In this document: piece by piece, positions 47,950 to 57,382 of the stretch
Layout: each line of letters begins with the position of its first letter
Position numbering within the stretch: position 1 is the stretch's first letter
Source of the DNA: Desulfomicrobium orale DSM 12838
Lineage (GTDB): Bacteria > Desulfobacterota > Desulfovibrionia > Desulfovibrionales > Desulfomicrobiaceae
Assembly: GCF_001553625.1 (NCBI RefSeq)
Contig: NZ_CP014230.1
Location: 1,860,001-1,924,000, forward strand
Direction: 5' to 3'
Length of the DNA stretch: 64,000 bases
Made by a program: the position numbers and the translations under genes
The notes under the pieces: model-generated
What the model saw: only the letters and a program-made list of their open reading frames with translations
Databases searched by the model: none
What the model was told of the DNA's origin: nothing

Positions 47950-49287
47950 ATGAACGCAAAGGAAAAAACACCGGAGACCGTGCCGCCGGATCATGCCGCC
48001 GTGCAGTGGGTGTCGGCCTCTCTGGACAGCCAGCATCCGGCCGATATGGCCGATGAGCTGGAAAAACTGTCTCTGGAGGAGCAGCTCGAATACATCCGGG
48101 AAATGGATGTCGAGGACGCTTCCGAATCCATCACGGAGATGGAGCGTCACGACCGCAATGCGCTCATGAGCGAGCTGCCGTCCGAGTTTGCGGCCGAGAT
48201 TCTGCAGGCCATGTCCCCGGACGACGCGGCGGATATTTTAAAAGATCTGGACACCGACGTCCGGTCCCGGATTTTCCGCAGGCTGGAACGGGAGGACGCC
48301 GCCGAAATCTCCGATCTGCTCCAGTTCGATCCGGATTCGGCCGGCGGCGTCATGAACACGGAGATCCTGGCTCTGGATCAGTCCATGAACGCGCGGCAGG
48401 CCATAGCGCTTATCCGGGACCGGGTGGAAGAGAGTGAAATTCCGTATTACGCCTATGTGGTGGACGGATACCGGCATCTGATGGGCGTGCTGTCCCTGCG
48501 GGATCTGCTGCTGAGCCCCGGCCGGATGATGCTCAAGGATCTGCTGCGCGAACAGAATCTGATCTGCGTGCCCTTCGACGCGGACAAGGAAGAAGTCGCC
48601 CGGCTCATCAGCCGCTACAATTTTCTGGCCCTGCCCGTGGTGGACCATGAGCAGCGCCTGCTGGGCACGGTCACTGTGGACGACGTCATCGACATCATCC
48701 AGGCCGGAGCCAGCGAGGACATGCAGTCCATGGTGGGCGCCGGCGCCGATGAGACCGTGGATTCGCCCTGGACTTACTCCCTCAGGATGCGGCTGCCCTG
48801 GCTCATCCTGAACGTGTTGAACTCGGCCGTTTCCGCCTTCGTGGTTCATCTGTTCGAGGGCACCATCGCCCAGATGGCCATTCTGGCCGCCCTGATGCCC
48901 ATTGTGGCCAATCAGGCGGGCAATACCGGCCAGCAATCCCTGGCAGTGATGATCCGGCAGCTGGCCATGGAACGCTTTGACAGGAAGAAAAGCTGGGGGG
49001 CCGTGCTCCGGGAAGGCAAGATCGGACTGGCCAACGGATGCATCGTGGGCACGCTGGTTTTTCTGGGGCTTCTGGCCTGGACGCACAACACGGGACTGGC
49101 CGCTGTCATGGCGCTGGCCTTGTGGGCGGACATGATCATCGGCGCCGTGGCCGGGGCGTCCATCCCGCTCATTCTGAAGGAGCTGGGCCGCGATCCGGCT
49201 CAGGCATCCAGCATCTTCCTGACCACCCTGACAGACAGCATCGGTTTTTTCACCTTTCTGGGCTTGGCGGCCGTCTGGCTTTTCTGA
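47950..49287 (+). CDS. mgtE: magnesium transporter MgtE
   Basis: 445-residue Mg2+ channel. Residues about 20-125 are the helical N domain (DMADELEKLSLEEQLEYI; MSPDDAADILKDLD), 130-255 a CBS pair that gates the pore with Mg2+ (YYAYVVDGYRHLMGVLSL; FLALPVVDHEQRLLGTVTV), and 285-445 five membrane helices with the pore motif ALMPIVANQAGNTGQQ. I used ATG 47950; the open frame reaches 47845 but that part overlaps the divergent SRPBCC gene. It is convergent with the next CBS gene, 22 bp away. Confidence 0.95.
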   Translation: MNAKEKTPETVPPDHAAVQWVSASLDSQHPADMADELEKLSLEEQLEYIREMDVEDASESITEMERHDRNALMSELPSEFAAEILQAMSPDDAADILKDLDTDVRSRIFRRLEREDAAEISDLLQFDPDSAGGVMNTEILALDQSMNARQAIALIRDRVEESEIPYYAYVVDGYRHLMGVLSLRDLLLSPGRMMLKDLLREQNLICVPFDADKEEVARLISRYNFLALPVVDHEQRLLGTVTVDDVIDIIQAGASEDMQSMVGAGADETVDSPWTYSLRMRLPWLILNVLNSAVSAFVVHLFEGTIAQMAILAALMPIVANQAGNTGQQSLAVMIRQLAMERFDRKKSWGAVLREGKIGLANGCIVGTLVFLGLLAWTHNTGLAAVMALALWADMIIGAVAGASIPLILKELGRDPAQASSIFLTTLTDSIGFFTFLGLAAVWLF

Positions 49288-49309
49288 CCCGCTCTTTTTC
49301 GGCTGCAGG

Positions 49310-49741
49310 TCAGTCTTCGGGTTCCACGGCTTCCATCAGTTCGATAGTCAGTCGCAGAAAATCGGCTTCGGTGATGATGCCGCAAAGTTTTTTCCCGCTG
49401 ACCACCGGCAGGCAGCCGTATTTTTCCTCCAGAAGCAGTTTCGCGGCTTCTTTGAGGGGCATGTCCGCGGATACGGTGCATACGTCGCGCTGCATGATCT
49501 CGCGGATGGGAATGCCCGCCTCGATCTCATCCTGAGTCCTGCGGTTGATGCCGGCCAGTTCCGAGACAGCCGCGGCGAGGATGTCGCGGTGGGTGAGCAG
49601 CCCGGCGAAGTTGCCCTGACCGTCCACGATGGGAATGTGGCGGATGCGGGCCAGATCCATCAGATCTCTGGCCGCGCTCAGGCTGTCGGTCTGAGTCAGG
49701 GTGAAGACGTCCCGGGTCATGATGTTTTTTACGAGAAACAT
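49310..49741 (-). CDS. CBS-pair protein
   Basis: 143 residues consisting of two CBS motifs only: VKNIMTRDVFTLTQTDSLSAA... IPIVDGQGNFAGLLTHRDIL at 4-55, and IMQRDVCTVSADMPLKEAA... LPVVSGKKLCGIITEADFL at 77-130. A probable nucleotide-binding regulator in the cytoplasm with unknown target. AAAAGGAGAAAACC precedes the ATG at 49741. It is convergent with mgtE and divergent from pcm. It differs from the CBS proteins at 6294 and 14086, which share another spacer arrangement. Confidence 0.88.
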   Translation of the reverse strand: MFLVKNIMTRDVFTLTQTDSLSAARDLMDLARIRHIPIVDGQGNFAGLLTHRDILAAAVSELAGINRRTQDEIEAGIPIREIMQRDVCTVSADMPLKEAAKLLLEEKYGCLPVVSGKKLCGIITEADFLRLTIELMEAVEPED

Positions 49742-49902
49742 GGTTTTCTCCTTTTTACATATTGTTTCCCATTCCACCGGAGCGGGCAAGGAAAACCTGT
49801 CCGGGCCGCGCGTACGGCGGAGCCTGTTGACTTGCATGGTGAAATCTGTTTCGTCCTATCTTTCTGTATGTCCCAGTGAGTTGCGGATGCCGGGGAGGTT
49901 TT

Positions 49903-50541
49903 TTGAGAGGGTTCCAGCGCAATCGGGAGCGGATGGTGCGGCAGATCGAAGCCAGAGGCATCTCCGATCACCGCGTTCTCGCCGCCATGCGCCGGATTCC
50001 CCGCCACCTCTTCGTCGATGAGGCGTTGCAGGCTCAGGCCTACGGAGATCATCCGGTGCCCATCGGGTTCGGGCAGACTCTGTCTCAGCCCTATATTGTG
50101 GCCCTGATGAGTTCGCTTCTGGTGGTCCGGCCGCGGATGCGCATTCTTGAAATAGGTGCGGGCTCGGGATATCAGGCTGCCGTTCTCGCCGCCATGGGAG
50201 CCGATGTTTTTACGGTGGAACGCATTCGGCAGCTGTATCTGATTGCGCGTAACCGCCTGTTGGAGATGAAGCTCTTCAATATCCAGGTCAAACTGGACGA
50301 TGGAACTCTGGGGTGGTCTGAAGAAGGACCTTTTGACCGGATCATCGTCACGGCGGGCGGTCCCGAAGTGCCGGAACCGCTTCTGGCTCAGCTGACCGAT
50401 CCGGGAATAATGGTCATTCCGGTGGGCCGCACCAGAAGGGACCAGCGCCTGCTGCGCATTTTCAAGAAGGAAGACCGCATCCACCACGAGGACCAGGGCT
50501 GTGTGGCTTTTGTGGACTTGGTCGGCTCCCACGGATGGTAA
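49903..50541 (+). CDS. pcm: protein-L-isoaspartate O-methyltransferase
   Basis: Repairs isoaspartyl residues with SAM. About 212 residues. [21 protein letters not shown] near 48-68 is the Pcm substrate motif, [14 protein letters not shown] is SAM motif I, and [16 protein letters not shown] and PGIMVIPVG are the later motifs. I favour the TTG at 49903, which has GGGGAGG 4-5 nt upstream and keeps the conserved [15 protein letters not shown] start; ATG at 49933 and GTG at 49876 are alternatives. It heads a dense plus-strand run (Mrp, transglycosylase, pgsA, pilTU). Confidence 0.92.
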   Translation: MRGFQRNRERMVRQIEARGISDHRVLAAMRRIPRHLFVDEALQAQAYGDHPVPIGFGQTLSQPYIVALMSSLLVVRPRMRILEIGAGSGYQAAVLAAMGADVFTVERIRQLYLIARNRLLEMKLFNIQVKLDDGTLGWSEEGPFDRIIVTAGGPEVPEPLLAQLTDPGIMVIPVGRTRRDQRLLRIFKKEDRIHHEDQGCVAFVDLVGSHGW

Positions 50542-50581
50542 GTATTTGGGGCTCTAACAAGCCGATTTTCCTGGAGGAATA

Positions 50582-51493
50582 ATGTCCGGTAATAAATCTT
50601 CCTGCGCGTCCTGTTCCGGCCGGAGCAATCTGGGCCAGATTCAGGACAGCCCCGAGTCCAAAATGGAGCGGCAGGATAAACTCATCGTCAGCGCGCTGTC
50701 CAAAATCAGGCACAAGCTTTTCGTCATGAGCGGCAAGGGAGGGGTGGGTAAAAGCTCCGTATCCGCCAACCTTGCAGTGGCCTTGTCCCTGAAGGGATAC
50801 CGGGTGGGCCTTCTGGATGTGGATATCCACGGCCCGAGCGTCCCTCATTTGCTCGGGCTGCAAGGGCTTCTGGAAGTGGATCAGGCCAGGGGGGTTCGCC
50901 CCAAACAGTACAGTGAAAATTTGTCCGTGGTTTCCATGGAGTCCCTGCTTACGGATCCGGATCAGGCTGTTCTGTGGAAGGGCCCCATGAAGACTTCGGC
51001 CATCCGGCAGTTTGTCTCTGACGTGGAATGGGGCGAGCTTGATTTCCTGGTCATTGATTCGCCTCCCGGTACGGGTGATGAACCCATGGCTGTCCTGAAA
51101 ACCGTTCCGGACGCCTTGGCCATTGTGGTGACGACGCCTCAGGAAATCTCCTTGGCGGATGTTCGCAAGTCCATCAATTTTCTGCAATATGTGAAGGCCA
51201 ATATCCTCGGTGTGGTCGAAAATATGAGCGGCCTGACCTGTCCGCACTGTGCTCAGCACATCGATCTGTTCAAGAAAGGAGGCGGCGAGGAACTGGCCGG
51301 GAAATATGGGTTGCGTTTTCTTGGCGCCATTCCGCTGGACCCGTCTGCCGTGCTGGCTGGGGATCTGGGTAAGCCCGTGGTCATGCTGGATGTGGATTCT
51401 CCTGCAAAGAAGGCATTGCTAGACTTGTCGGAGAAGGTTATTGCCGCGACAGAGAGCATTTCGGAGGCAGTATCTGTCGGCAGCCATACTTAG
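50582..51493 (+). CDS. Mrp/Nbp35-family Fe-S carrier ATPase
   Basis: 303-residue P-loop ATPase that carries Fe-S clusters. The deviant Walker A is MSGKGGVGKSSVSANLA near 49-65, Walker B-like is LLDVDIHGPS, and VIDSPPGTGDE is the switch. The bridging cluster ligands are CPHC in SGLTCPHCAQH near 220, and an extra N-terminal pair is CASC (Cys8/Cys11). GGAGGAAT lies just upstream of the ATG. A chromosome-partition ParA is excluded by the CPHC motif. It serves Fe-S proteins in general, of which this genome makes many. Confidence 0.93.
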   Translation: MSGNKSSCASCSGRSNLGQIQDSPESKMERQDKLIVSALSKIRHKLFVMSGKGGVGKSSVSANLAVALSLKGYRVGLLDVDIHGPSVPHLLGLQGLLEVDQARGVRPKQYSENLSVVSMESLLTDPDQAVLWKGPMKTSAIRQFVSDVEWGELDFLVIDSPPGTGDEPMAVLKTVPDALAIVVTTPQEISLADVRKSINFLQYVKANILGVVENMSGLTCPHCAQHIDLFKKGGGEELAGKYGLRFLGAIPLDPSAVLAGDLGKPVVMLDVDSPAKKALLDLSEKVIAATESISEAVSVGSHT

Positions 51494-51495
51494 TT

Positions 51496-52119
51496 ATGGA
51501 TATCAGAGATGTTTTACGTGTTATGAAATTTGCCCTTGCGTTTATCTGTATTTTGAGTGTGCTGCTTTGTGTGGCGGAGAGTTCTCACGCAAAGAAGCTC
51601 TATTACAGAATTAAAGAAGACGGCACGCTATGTATTACAGATATACCGAATTCATCAAATTACAAGCCATATAAGTTCAAGAAATCAAAGAATTATATTC
51701 GGAACGCCTTGGCCGCATTCAAGCGCGAGAAGAAGAGCATCAAGGAAGTGCAAAGCATTGTATCACGCCTGTGTGAAAAATATGGTGTGGAAAAAAGTCT
51801 GGTTATGGCGGTGATCGATGTGGAATCCGGATTCAATGCTGCCGCAGTTTCATCGGCTGGAGCGCAGGGACTGATGCAGATCATGCCAGCTACAGGAAAA
51901 GATCTGAATTTGTCCGATCCTTTTGATCCCATGGAAAATATCGATGCAGGCATTCGTTATTTGAAATATCTGCTGGATACGTTTCCAGACAAGCGTCTGG
52001 CCGTGGCGGCATACAATGCCGGACCCAATGCCGTAAAAAAGTACGGCGACATTCCTCCGTATGCCGAAACTCAAGGATATGTTCAAAAGGTCTGGGCACG
52101 ATTGAAGCACTATGAATGA
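51496..52119 (+). CDS. lytic murein transglycosylase (SLT domain)
   Basis: Periplasmic enzyme cleaving the glycan strand of peptidoglycan. 207 residues. Signal peptide at about 8-32 (FALAFICILSVLLCVAESSHA). The SLT domain begins near residue 90, with catalytic Glu in VIDVESGFNAAAVSSAGAQGLMQIMP and later AVAAYNAGPNAVKKYG. A DUF4124-like segment (YYRIKEDGTLCITD) precedes it. The ATG lies 2 nt after the Mrp stop and the stop is 6 nt before pgsA, so it is within one transcript. It could aid pilus or envelope assembly given the pil genes downstream. Confidence 0.92.
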   Translation: MDIRDVLRVMKFALAFICILSVLLCVAESSHAKKLYYRIKEDGTLCITDIPNSSNYKPYKFKKSKNYIRNALAAFKREKKSIKEVQSIVSRLCEKYGVEKSLVMAVIDVESGFNAAAVSSAGAQGLMQIMPATGKDLNLSDPFDPMENIDAGIRYLKYLLDTFPDKRLAVAAYNAGPNAVKKYGDIPPYAETQGYVQKVWARLKHYE

Positions 52120-52125
52120 ATTTCT

Positions 52126-52662
52126 ATGAATACTGCCAACGCCCTGACAATTTTCCGTATTGCGGCTGTTCCGTTCATTGTGGCGCTCTTATACTTCCCG
52201 GCGCCATTGACTTGTCTGCTGGCCGCGATTTTTTTTCTGATCGCCATTCTGACCGACCTTGCTGATGGCTTTATCGCCAGAAGATATAATCAGGTGACCA
52301 ATTTTGGGAAATTTCTTGATCCACTGGCCGACAAGATTCTCATTGCTTCGGTTCTGATCATGCTTTCCAGTCTGGGCTGGGTTCCGGCCTGGATAACGAT
52401 CATTATCGTGGTCCGGGAAATTCTGGTGACCGGCTTGCGTGCCATTGCCGCCGATAAAGGACAGGTCATTGCCGCCGACCGGTACGGAAAGTTGAAAACC
52501 ATCATGCAGAGTGTGGCCTTGGTACCTCTTGTTCATCACTATCCTTTTCTGGGTACGGATTTGGCATTGCTCGGACAGATACTTTTACTGGCTGCGGTGG
52601 TTTTGACGGTTTTTTCCGGTTGGAATTATCTTTACAGCTTTTATCGATTGTGGGGCGAGTGA
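52126..52662 (+). CDS. pgsA: CDP-diacylglycerol-glycerol-3-phosphate 3-phosphatidyltransferase
   Basis: Inner-membrane enzyme of phosphatidylglycerol synthesis, 178 residues with about five helices. The CDP-alcohol phosphotransferase signature D-x2-DG-x2-AR-x8-G-x3-D-x3-D is complete: LTDLADGFIARR then FGKFLDPLADK. MNTANALTIFRI is the normal N-terminus. The spacing to the preceding gene is 6 nt. pgsA itself is the likeliest of the CDP-alcohol family by length and N-terminus. Confidence 0.94.
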   Translation: MNTANALTIFRIAAVPFIVALLYFPAPLTCLLAAIFFLIAILTDLADGFIARRYNQVTNFGKFLDPLADKILIASVLIMLSSLGWVPAWITIIIVVREILVTGLRAIAADKGQVIAADRYGKLKTIMQSVALVPLVHHYPFLGTDLALLGQILLLAAVVLTVFSGWNYLYSFYRLWGE

Positions 52663-52712
52663 ATTGATTAGCTTTCCCAAAGGATGCGCGGTAAGTGCAG
52701 GGGGATATGTAA

Positions 52713-53795
52713 TTGGCTCAGATTGATGCTTTTTTTAAGATGATGCACGAGCTTGGGGCTTCGGACTTGCATCTTTCGTCCGGCTCCCAGCCGGTCATTC
52801 GGCTGCAGGGTGAAATGCAGCGGATCAAGTACAAGATGCTGGAGCACGAAGAACTGAAGAAGCTGCTCTACGAGATCACGCCGGAGAACAAGATCAAGAT
52901 TTTTGAAGAGACCGGAGATGTCGATTTTGCTTATGAGGTTCCGCATTTGGCCCGCTACCGCTCCAACTTTTTTATGCAGAAGCGGGGAATCGGGGCTGTT
53001 TTCCGAGAAATTCCCCAGAAGATATTGTCCATTGACGATTTGGGGTTGCCATCCATTTTGAAAAATCTGGCTCTTCTGCCCAAGGGTCTGGTGTTGGTCA
53101 CCGGCCCTACAGGCAGCGGAAAATCCACCACTTTGGCAGCCATCATCGACTATGTGAACAAGATCCGCAAAGATCATATCCTGACCATCGAGGATCCCAT
53201 CGAATTCGTGCATGAGCCGCAGAGCTGCCTCATCAACCAGCGTGAGGTGGGGCGGGATACCCAGTCTTTCAGTGCGGCCCTGCGCGGCGCCCTGCGCGAA
53301 GACCCAGACATCATTCTGGTGGGCGAAATGCGCGACCTGGAGACCATCCAGCTGGCTTTGGAAGCGGCGGAAACCGGTCATCTGGTTTTTGCCACACTGC
53401 ACACCATTTCCGCTTCCAAAACCATCGACCGTATCATCGAGGTTTTTCCGGGGGAATTGCAGGGACAGATCCGTTCCGGTCTGGCCGATTCCCTGAGGGC
53501 TATCATCGCCCAGAACCTGTTCAAGCGGGTGGACAGACCGGGCCGGGTTGCCGGAATTGAAATTCTCATCGCCACTCCGGCCGTTCGTAACTTGATCCGC
53601 GAGAACAAGATTTTCCAGATTAATTCCGTCATCGAAACAGGTAAGAAGTTCGGTATGCAGAGCCTCGACGAAGCTATCCTCCGGCTTTTGACCGCCGGCA
53701 TCATCGATCCTGAGCAGGCGTACAACAAGGCGGCGACCAAAGCCAAGTTCAGGGAATTTCTGACGAATCCTCCGCAGGACTTCACAGAGGTGTAA
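52713..53795 (+). CDS. pilT: type IV pilus retraction ATPase PilT
   Basis: Hexameric cytoplasmic ATPase that depolymerises pili, 360 residues. SDLHLSSG near 15 is the N-terminal PAS-like domain mark. Walker A is GPTGSGKSTT, the Asp box is ILTIEDPIEFVHE, Walker B is ILVGEMRDLET, and the His box is TGHLVFATLHT. The PilT-specific segment AVRNLIRENK near 289 is present. It starts with TTG at 52713 (AGGGGG about 8 nt upstream), giving the common MAQIDA N-terminus. One base separates it from pilU. It is unlinked to pilMNOPQ (29 kb away). Confidence 0.95.
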   Translation: MAQIDAFFKMMHELGASDLHLSSGSQPVIRLQGEMQRIKYKMLEHEELKKLLYEITPENKIKIFEETGDVDFAYEVPHLARYRSNFFMQKRGIGAVFREIPQKILSIDDLGLPSILKNLALLPKGLVLVTGPTGSGKSTTLAAIIDYVNKIRKDHILTIEDPIEFVHEPQSCLINQREVGRDTQSFSAALRGALREDPDIILVGEMRDLETIQLALEAAETGHLVFATLHTISASKTIDRIIEVFPGELQGQIRSGLADSLRAIIAQNLFKRVDRPGRVAGIEILIATPAVRNLIRENKIFQINSVIETGKKFGMQSLDEAILRLLTAGIIDPEQAYNKAATKAKFREFLTNPPQDFTEV

Positions 53796-53796
53796 G

Positions 53797-54972
53797 ATGC
53801 AAAGAGCGCAGCTTGACCATATTCTGCATCAGATTCTTGAAGACGCTCCTGAAGCCTCGGATATTATTTTTACTGTGAACAAGCCGACGCAGGTGGAGGT
53901 ACACGGGGAGCTCCGCAATGCGCGCATGGAACCCAATCCCGGACCGCTTCTGCCCATTCAGGTCGAAGCCATTGCCATGTGTATGATGGGCAATCGTTTG
54001 CGTCTGTATGAGGATCAGGTACTCAGAGGTTCTTGCGACCTGTCCTATGAGCTTCCCGGGTTTTGCCGGTTCCGTGTCAATATTCTGGGGCAGCGTGGTT
54101 CTCTGGCCATTGTCATGCGTAGATTGACTTCTGCCGTGCCGACCATCGGGGAACTGGAACTCCCGGATGTATTCTATGAGATGTCAAGGGAGAAATTCGG
54201 GCTGATTCTGATCACCGGGGCCACGGGTACGGGTAAGACGACATCATTGGCCGCGCTTATCGATAACATCAACCAGCTTTATCGGAAGCATATCGTTACG
54301 CTGGAAGACCCCATCGAATACGTGCACGAGCACAAGCTCGGCACGATAAACCAGCGGGAACTGGGCAGGGATTTTGATGCTTTCGCTTCAGGTTTGCGCG
54401 CCGCCTTGCGCCAAGCCCCCAAAGTCATTCTGGTGGGCGAAATCCGCGACCGCGAAACAGTGAGTATTGCCCTGGAGGCGGCGGAAACAGGCCATCTGGT
54501 TCTCGGCACATTGCACACCAGTGATGCCGGGCAGACAATCAACCGTATCATCGGTATGTTCGAACTGGCTGAAGAACGACTGATCCGTGATCGCCTTGCT
54601 GGTAGTCTGAAATTCGTCATCTCTCAGCGTCTGATGCCGCGGATCGGAGGTGGCCGGATTCCGGCTTTTGAAATCATGAAAACCAATTTGCGGGTCAGGG
54701 AAGTCATCTTCAATGGAGAAACCGAAGAGAAGAATTTCTATAACATTGTGGAGAGTGGAGATGCTTTTGGCATGATCACTTTTGACAAATACTTGGCCAA
54801 TCTTTTTGAGAACAATATCATTACCGAGGAAACGGCCATATTGAACAGCTCGGACCGGTCCAGGCTGGCCCAGATGCTCGACAAGATCAAAACGGCGCGT
54901 GGTGAGAAGGTGACGAATATTGAAGGACTCGAGCTTGATCACGATTACGAACGGAAAGGTGCGTTTTTCTGA
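53797..54972 (+). CDS. pilU: PilU-like type IV pilus ATPase
   Basis: 391 residues, a PilT paralogue. Walker A is TGATGTGKTTS, Asp box VTLEDPIEYVHE, Walker B VILVGEIRDRE, His box ETGHLVLGTLHTSDA. The C-terminus (FNGETEEKNFYNIVESG) matches PilU-type accessory motors, which need PilT to act. It directly follows pilT. The N-terminal domain (SDIIFTVNKPTQVEVHGELR) is divergent from PilT. A second PilT of equal function is the alternative. Confidence 0.88.
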   Translation: MQRAQLDHILHQILEDAPEASDIIFTVNKPTQVEVHGELRNARMEPNPGPLLPIQVEAIAMCMMGNRLRLYEDQVLRGSCDLSYELPGFCRFRVNILGQRGSLAIVMRRLTSAVPTIGELELPDVFYEMSREKFGLILITGATGTGKTTSLAALIDNINQLYRKHIVTLEDPIEYVHEHKLGTINQRELGRDFDAFASGLRAALRQAPKVILVGEIRDRETVSIALEAAETGHLVLGTLHTSDAGQTINRIIGMFELAEERLIRDRLAGSLKFVISQRLMPRIGGGRIPAFEIMKTNLRVREVIFNGETEEKNFYNIVESGDAFGMITFDKYLANLFENNIITEETAILNSSDRSRLAQMLDKIKTARGEKVTNIEGLELDHDYERKGAFF

Positions 54973-55026
54973 TGAGTTGGAGTCCGTCTGGACAAACAAA
55001 GTGCGCAATGGCCGGAGGCGCTATAC

Positions 55027-55608
55027 ATGGAAATAACATGTTCTTTTTGTGAAACCAGCTTTGAATTTCCGGATGAACGCCTGCCTGAGGCAAAAAAGTT
55101 CAAGCTCAATTGTCCAAAATGCAGAGAGCCTCTGCTCATAGAGCAGAATTCCGATGGACAAATGATTGCACCGGAAGCTTTTCCCCACGATGCCACAGTC
55201 GCACTTATGTATGTCCCAGACAACGAGCTGGCGGGGCGGATAGGAGATTTTCTCAAATTCAAAGGAATACATATTTCCGAGGCACCGACTGTCACCGTGG
55301 CGCTCGAAAAGATGAGAGTCAACTACTACCAGATGCTCATTCTTGAAGAAAGCGATGCGGCACAGGCAATACTGAATGCGGCCAGAAAATGGGATGGATT
55401 GAGAAGACGGGATATCAATGTTGTCTATGTCAACACGGATACTCAGAGCATGCAGCAAAGCGAAGCATTTTTCCGTGGAGTTAATTTTGTCATTGGAAAA
55501 GCCGACGTAAAACAGATAGAGCACTTTTTGGAAATCATATTGAAAGAATATAAAAATTATAAAGAGATGTGGGTTTTAGCAGAAAAAAAAGCGAGAATGG
55601 AGGGATGA
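55027..55608 (+). CDS. zinc-ribbon protein with receiver-like domain
   Basis: 193 residues, family not recognised with certainty. Residues 1-40 are an MJ0042-type zinc ribbon (MEITCSFCETSF; LNCPKCREPL, four Cys). Residues about 58-180 look like a degenerate receiver: ALMYVPDNELAGRIGDFLKFKG, then YYQMLILEESDA at the usual acceptor strand, where no clear Asp sits, and INVVYVNTD. Similar zinc-ribbon/receiver-like fusions occur in deltaproteobacteria. It follows pilU by 54 nt and overlaps the ftsB-like gene by 4 nt. A role in motility or cell-envelope regulation is only suggested by neighbours. Confidence 0.7.
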   Translation: MEITCSFCETSFEFPDERLPEAKKFKLNCPKCREPLLIEQNSDGQMIAPEAFPHDATVALMYVPDNELAGRIGDFLKFKGIHISEAPTVTVALEKMRVNYYQMLILEESDAAQAILNAARKWDGLRRRDINVVYVNTDTQSMQQSEAFFRGVNFVIGKADVKQIEHFLEIILKEYKNYKEMWVLAEKKARMEG

Positions 55609-55892
55609 ATTTGTTCAAGAGCAAGAAAAAATTTTCCTTTTTCATTCTATTCATGGTCAATATTTTTTTGTTGTACAAGATATTTGATGAAAAAAGCGGC
55701 TTGCCTGCATACCAGGAGCTTCAGGAAAAGATAGAAGCCGTTCAAGTAAAGATTGATGAAATGGATATGCGCAACAGGCAGGTAAGTTCTGAGATCAGAG
55801 TTCTGAAGAAAGATGACCGATATATTGAGAGATTGGTCAAACGGGAACTTTTCTATCTTTCCGATAACGAATTGATGTATATAATGAAGTGA
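55605..55892 (+). CDS. ftsB: FtsB/DivIC-family septum formation initiator
   Basis: 95-residue bitopic membrane protein. A short basic N-terminus, one membrane helix at about 10-27 (FSFFILFMVNIFLLYKIF), then a coiled coil (YQELQEKIEAVQVKIDEMDMRNRQVSSEI) and a short conserved tail (ERLVKRELFYLSDNE). The tail R-E-x-x-Y is the FtsB/DivIC pattern. It would join FtsL/FtsQ at the division site. ATG 55605 overlaps the preceding stop by 4 nt. Confidence 0.83.
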   Translation: MNLFKSKKKFSFFILFMVNIFLLYKIFDEKSGLPAYQELQEKIEAVQVKIDEMDMRNRQVSSEIRVLKKDDRYIERLVKRELFYLSDNELMYIMK

Positions 55893-55893
55893 T

Positions 55894-56622
55894 ATGAACG
55901 ATACATTTCAGCTTTTCGACGAGCTTCTCGCTCATGATCCCGGCTCTCGGATTTTCTTCCCGTTGGCCCGCCTGTATCGTAAAGAAGGGCTGATGGACAG
56001 GGCCATTGAAATTGTGCGAAAAGGTATTGAATACCACCCGGACTTTCTTGAAGCCCAGTTGTTTCTGATAGAACTGTTGTCTGAGGCCGGTCTCCGTGAG
56101 GAAGCGGTGGAGTGGGGGCAGGCCATAGTTGCCAAGCTTATGACATATGAGAAGTTCTGGCGAGTGTTGCGTGAGCATTTTTCTACATTTCGGCCGGATC
56201 TGTCCTTGGCCTCATTTGTTTTTGAGAGAAACGCGCGGAGCGAGACTTTTGATCTTCTCCAACTCGTGTCCATGGGAATCTCCCGTTATGAAGAAACGGC
56301 ACCCGAACCCGTCCCTGTAGAGTCGGGGACGGATCTGGATGCGGAGGAAGTGACGCTTCTGTGTCTGAATTCGGGGATCAAGACAAAAACCATGGCCAAG
56401 CTTCTGTGTGCTCAGGGAGAGTTTGCGCAGGCAGTGAAAATCTATGACGACTTGCTTGATGCTCCTCTTGACGAGAATGAGCGTGCTGAAATTCGTGACT
56501 TGAGGGCTGCGGCACGCAAAGAACTGCCGGGCAGCGAGGCCTCGGACAAGAATGCCAGACTTTACGACGTATTGAATTCTCTCGCCTCCAGACTGGAGGA
56601 ACGATCGACTCCCACCACATAA
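55894..56622 (+). CDS. tetratricopeptide-repeat protein
   Basis: 242 residues, largely helical. At least two TPR units are visible near the N-terminus (RIFFPLARLYRKEGLMDRAIEIVRKGIEYHP; FLEAQLFLIELLSEAGLREEAVEWG) and a further one near 180 (TKTMAKLLCAQGEFAQAVKIYDDLLD). It has no signal peptide, so a cytoplasmic scaffold is likely. It begins one base after the ftsB-like stop, suggesting tight coupling and perhaps a common function in envelope or division. No enzyme motif is present. Confidence 0.8.
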   Translation: MNDTFQLFDELLAHDPGSRIFFPLARLYRKEGLMDRAIEIVRKGIEYHPDFLEAQLFLIELLSEAGLREEAVEWGQAIVAKLMTYEKFWRVLREHFSTFRPDLSLASFVFERNARSETFDLLQLVSMGISRYEETAPEPVPVESGTDLDAEEVTLLCLNSGIKTKTMAKLLCAQGEFAQAVKIYDDLLDAPLDENERAEIRDLRAAARKELPGSEASDKNARLYDVLNSLASRLEERSTPTT

Positions 56623-56684
56623 GCCGGGACAAACAGAGCCATAAAGGGTTAGCACGGGCTCTTCAGCAGGCTGACGAGGATGAG

Positions 56685-57377
56685 ATGAAGTATTTTTGCA
56701 TGGTACCTATTTGTTTTTTTCTTTTTGCCTGTCGACCTGTCCACGTCACCAGACAGTACTATGACGAATACGTGAATCCGGTGGCCTCCATTGATTACGA
56801 GGATGCCGCTTCCGCCGATATTCCGGCTGTTTTTCTGGACAACTACTACTTGGTCGACAGCCGCCTCGTACGCTTACTTGATCAGCTGGACTTGGGCGGT
56901 GAATCCCCGGACAGTTCCTGGGTCGATGCCCAGAAGGCTGGACATCCCTGGATCGAGTTCATGGCGGTTCTGGATAATGACCTGCTTTTTGTTTCGGGGG
57001 ACGAGTATCTGGGCTATGACGCCGCAGTCAGAAATCTTTTGGAACAGACTGGGGAAGGAGAAAAGCGTATTATTTTGAAGCATGATGGACGCTGCCTGCT
57101 TGTGCACGCCAGCCAGGCTGGTCCTGACCGCCTCAGGACGGTTGTCGTGGAGATAAATGTTGATCGGATTATGATCGACTCTACTTCCACAGACATGTTT
57201 TTGGCCGTGGACGAGGAACTGGTCCAGCACCCAGACAAGTCGGGATCTTTTGCCTCTCTTCTGAAAAAACTGAGCAGAAGCAGAAAGTATTCCGGGCGTT
57301 CCCGTGTGGATGGGCAACGTCTGTACTGGATCAGGAGCATGGCTGCGGACAACCTTGTTTATCTGTATCGGGGGTAA
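56685..57377 (+). CDS. uncharacterised lipoprotein
   Basis: 230 residues. A signal peptide ends in the lipobox LFAC with Cys16, so it should be a lipoprotein. The mature part is rich in acidic residues and alternating strands ([40 protein letters not shown]). I do not recognise a family. It lies 5 nt upstream of fbp and 62 nt downstream of the TPR gene, on the same strand, but nothing in the sequence links it to gluconeogenesis. Confidence 0.72.
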   Translation: MKYFCMVPICFFLFACRPVHVTRQYYDEYVNPVASIDYEDAASADIPAVFLDNYYLVDSRLVRLLDQLDLGGESPDSSWVDAQKAGHPWIEFMAVLDNDLLFVSGDEYLGYDAAVRNLLEQTGEGEKRIILKHDGRCLLVHASQAGPDRLRTVVVEINVDRIMIDSTSTDMFLAVDEELVQHPDKSGSFASLLKKLSRSRKYSGRSRVDGQRLYWIRSMAADNLVYLYRG

Positions 57378-57382
57378 TCTGT

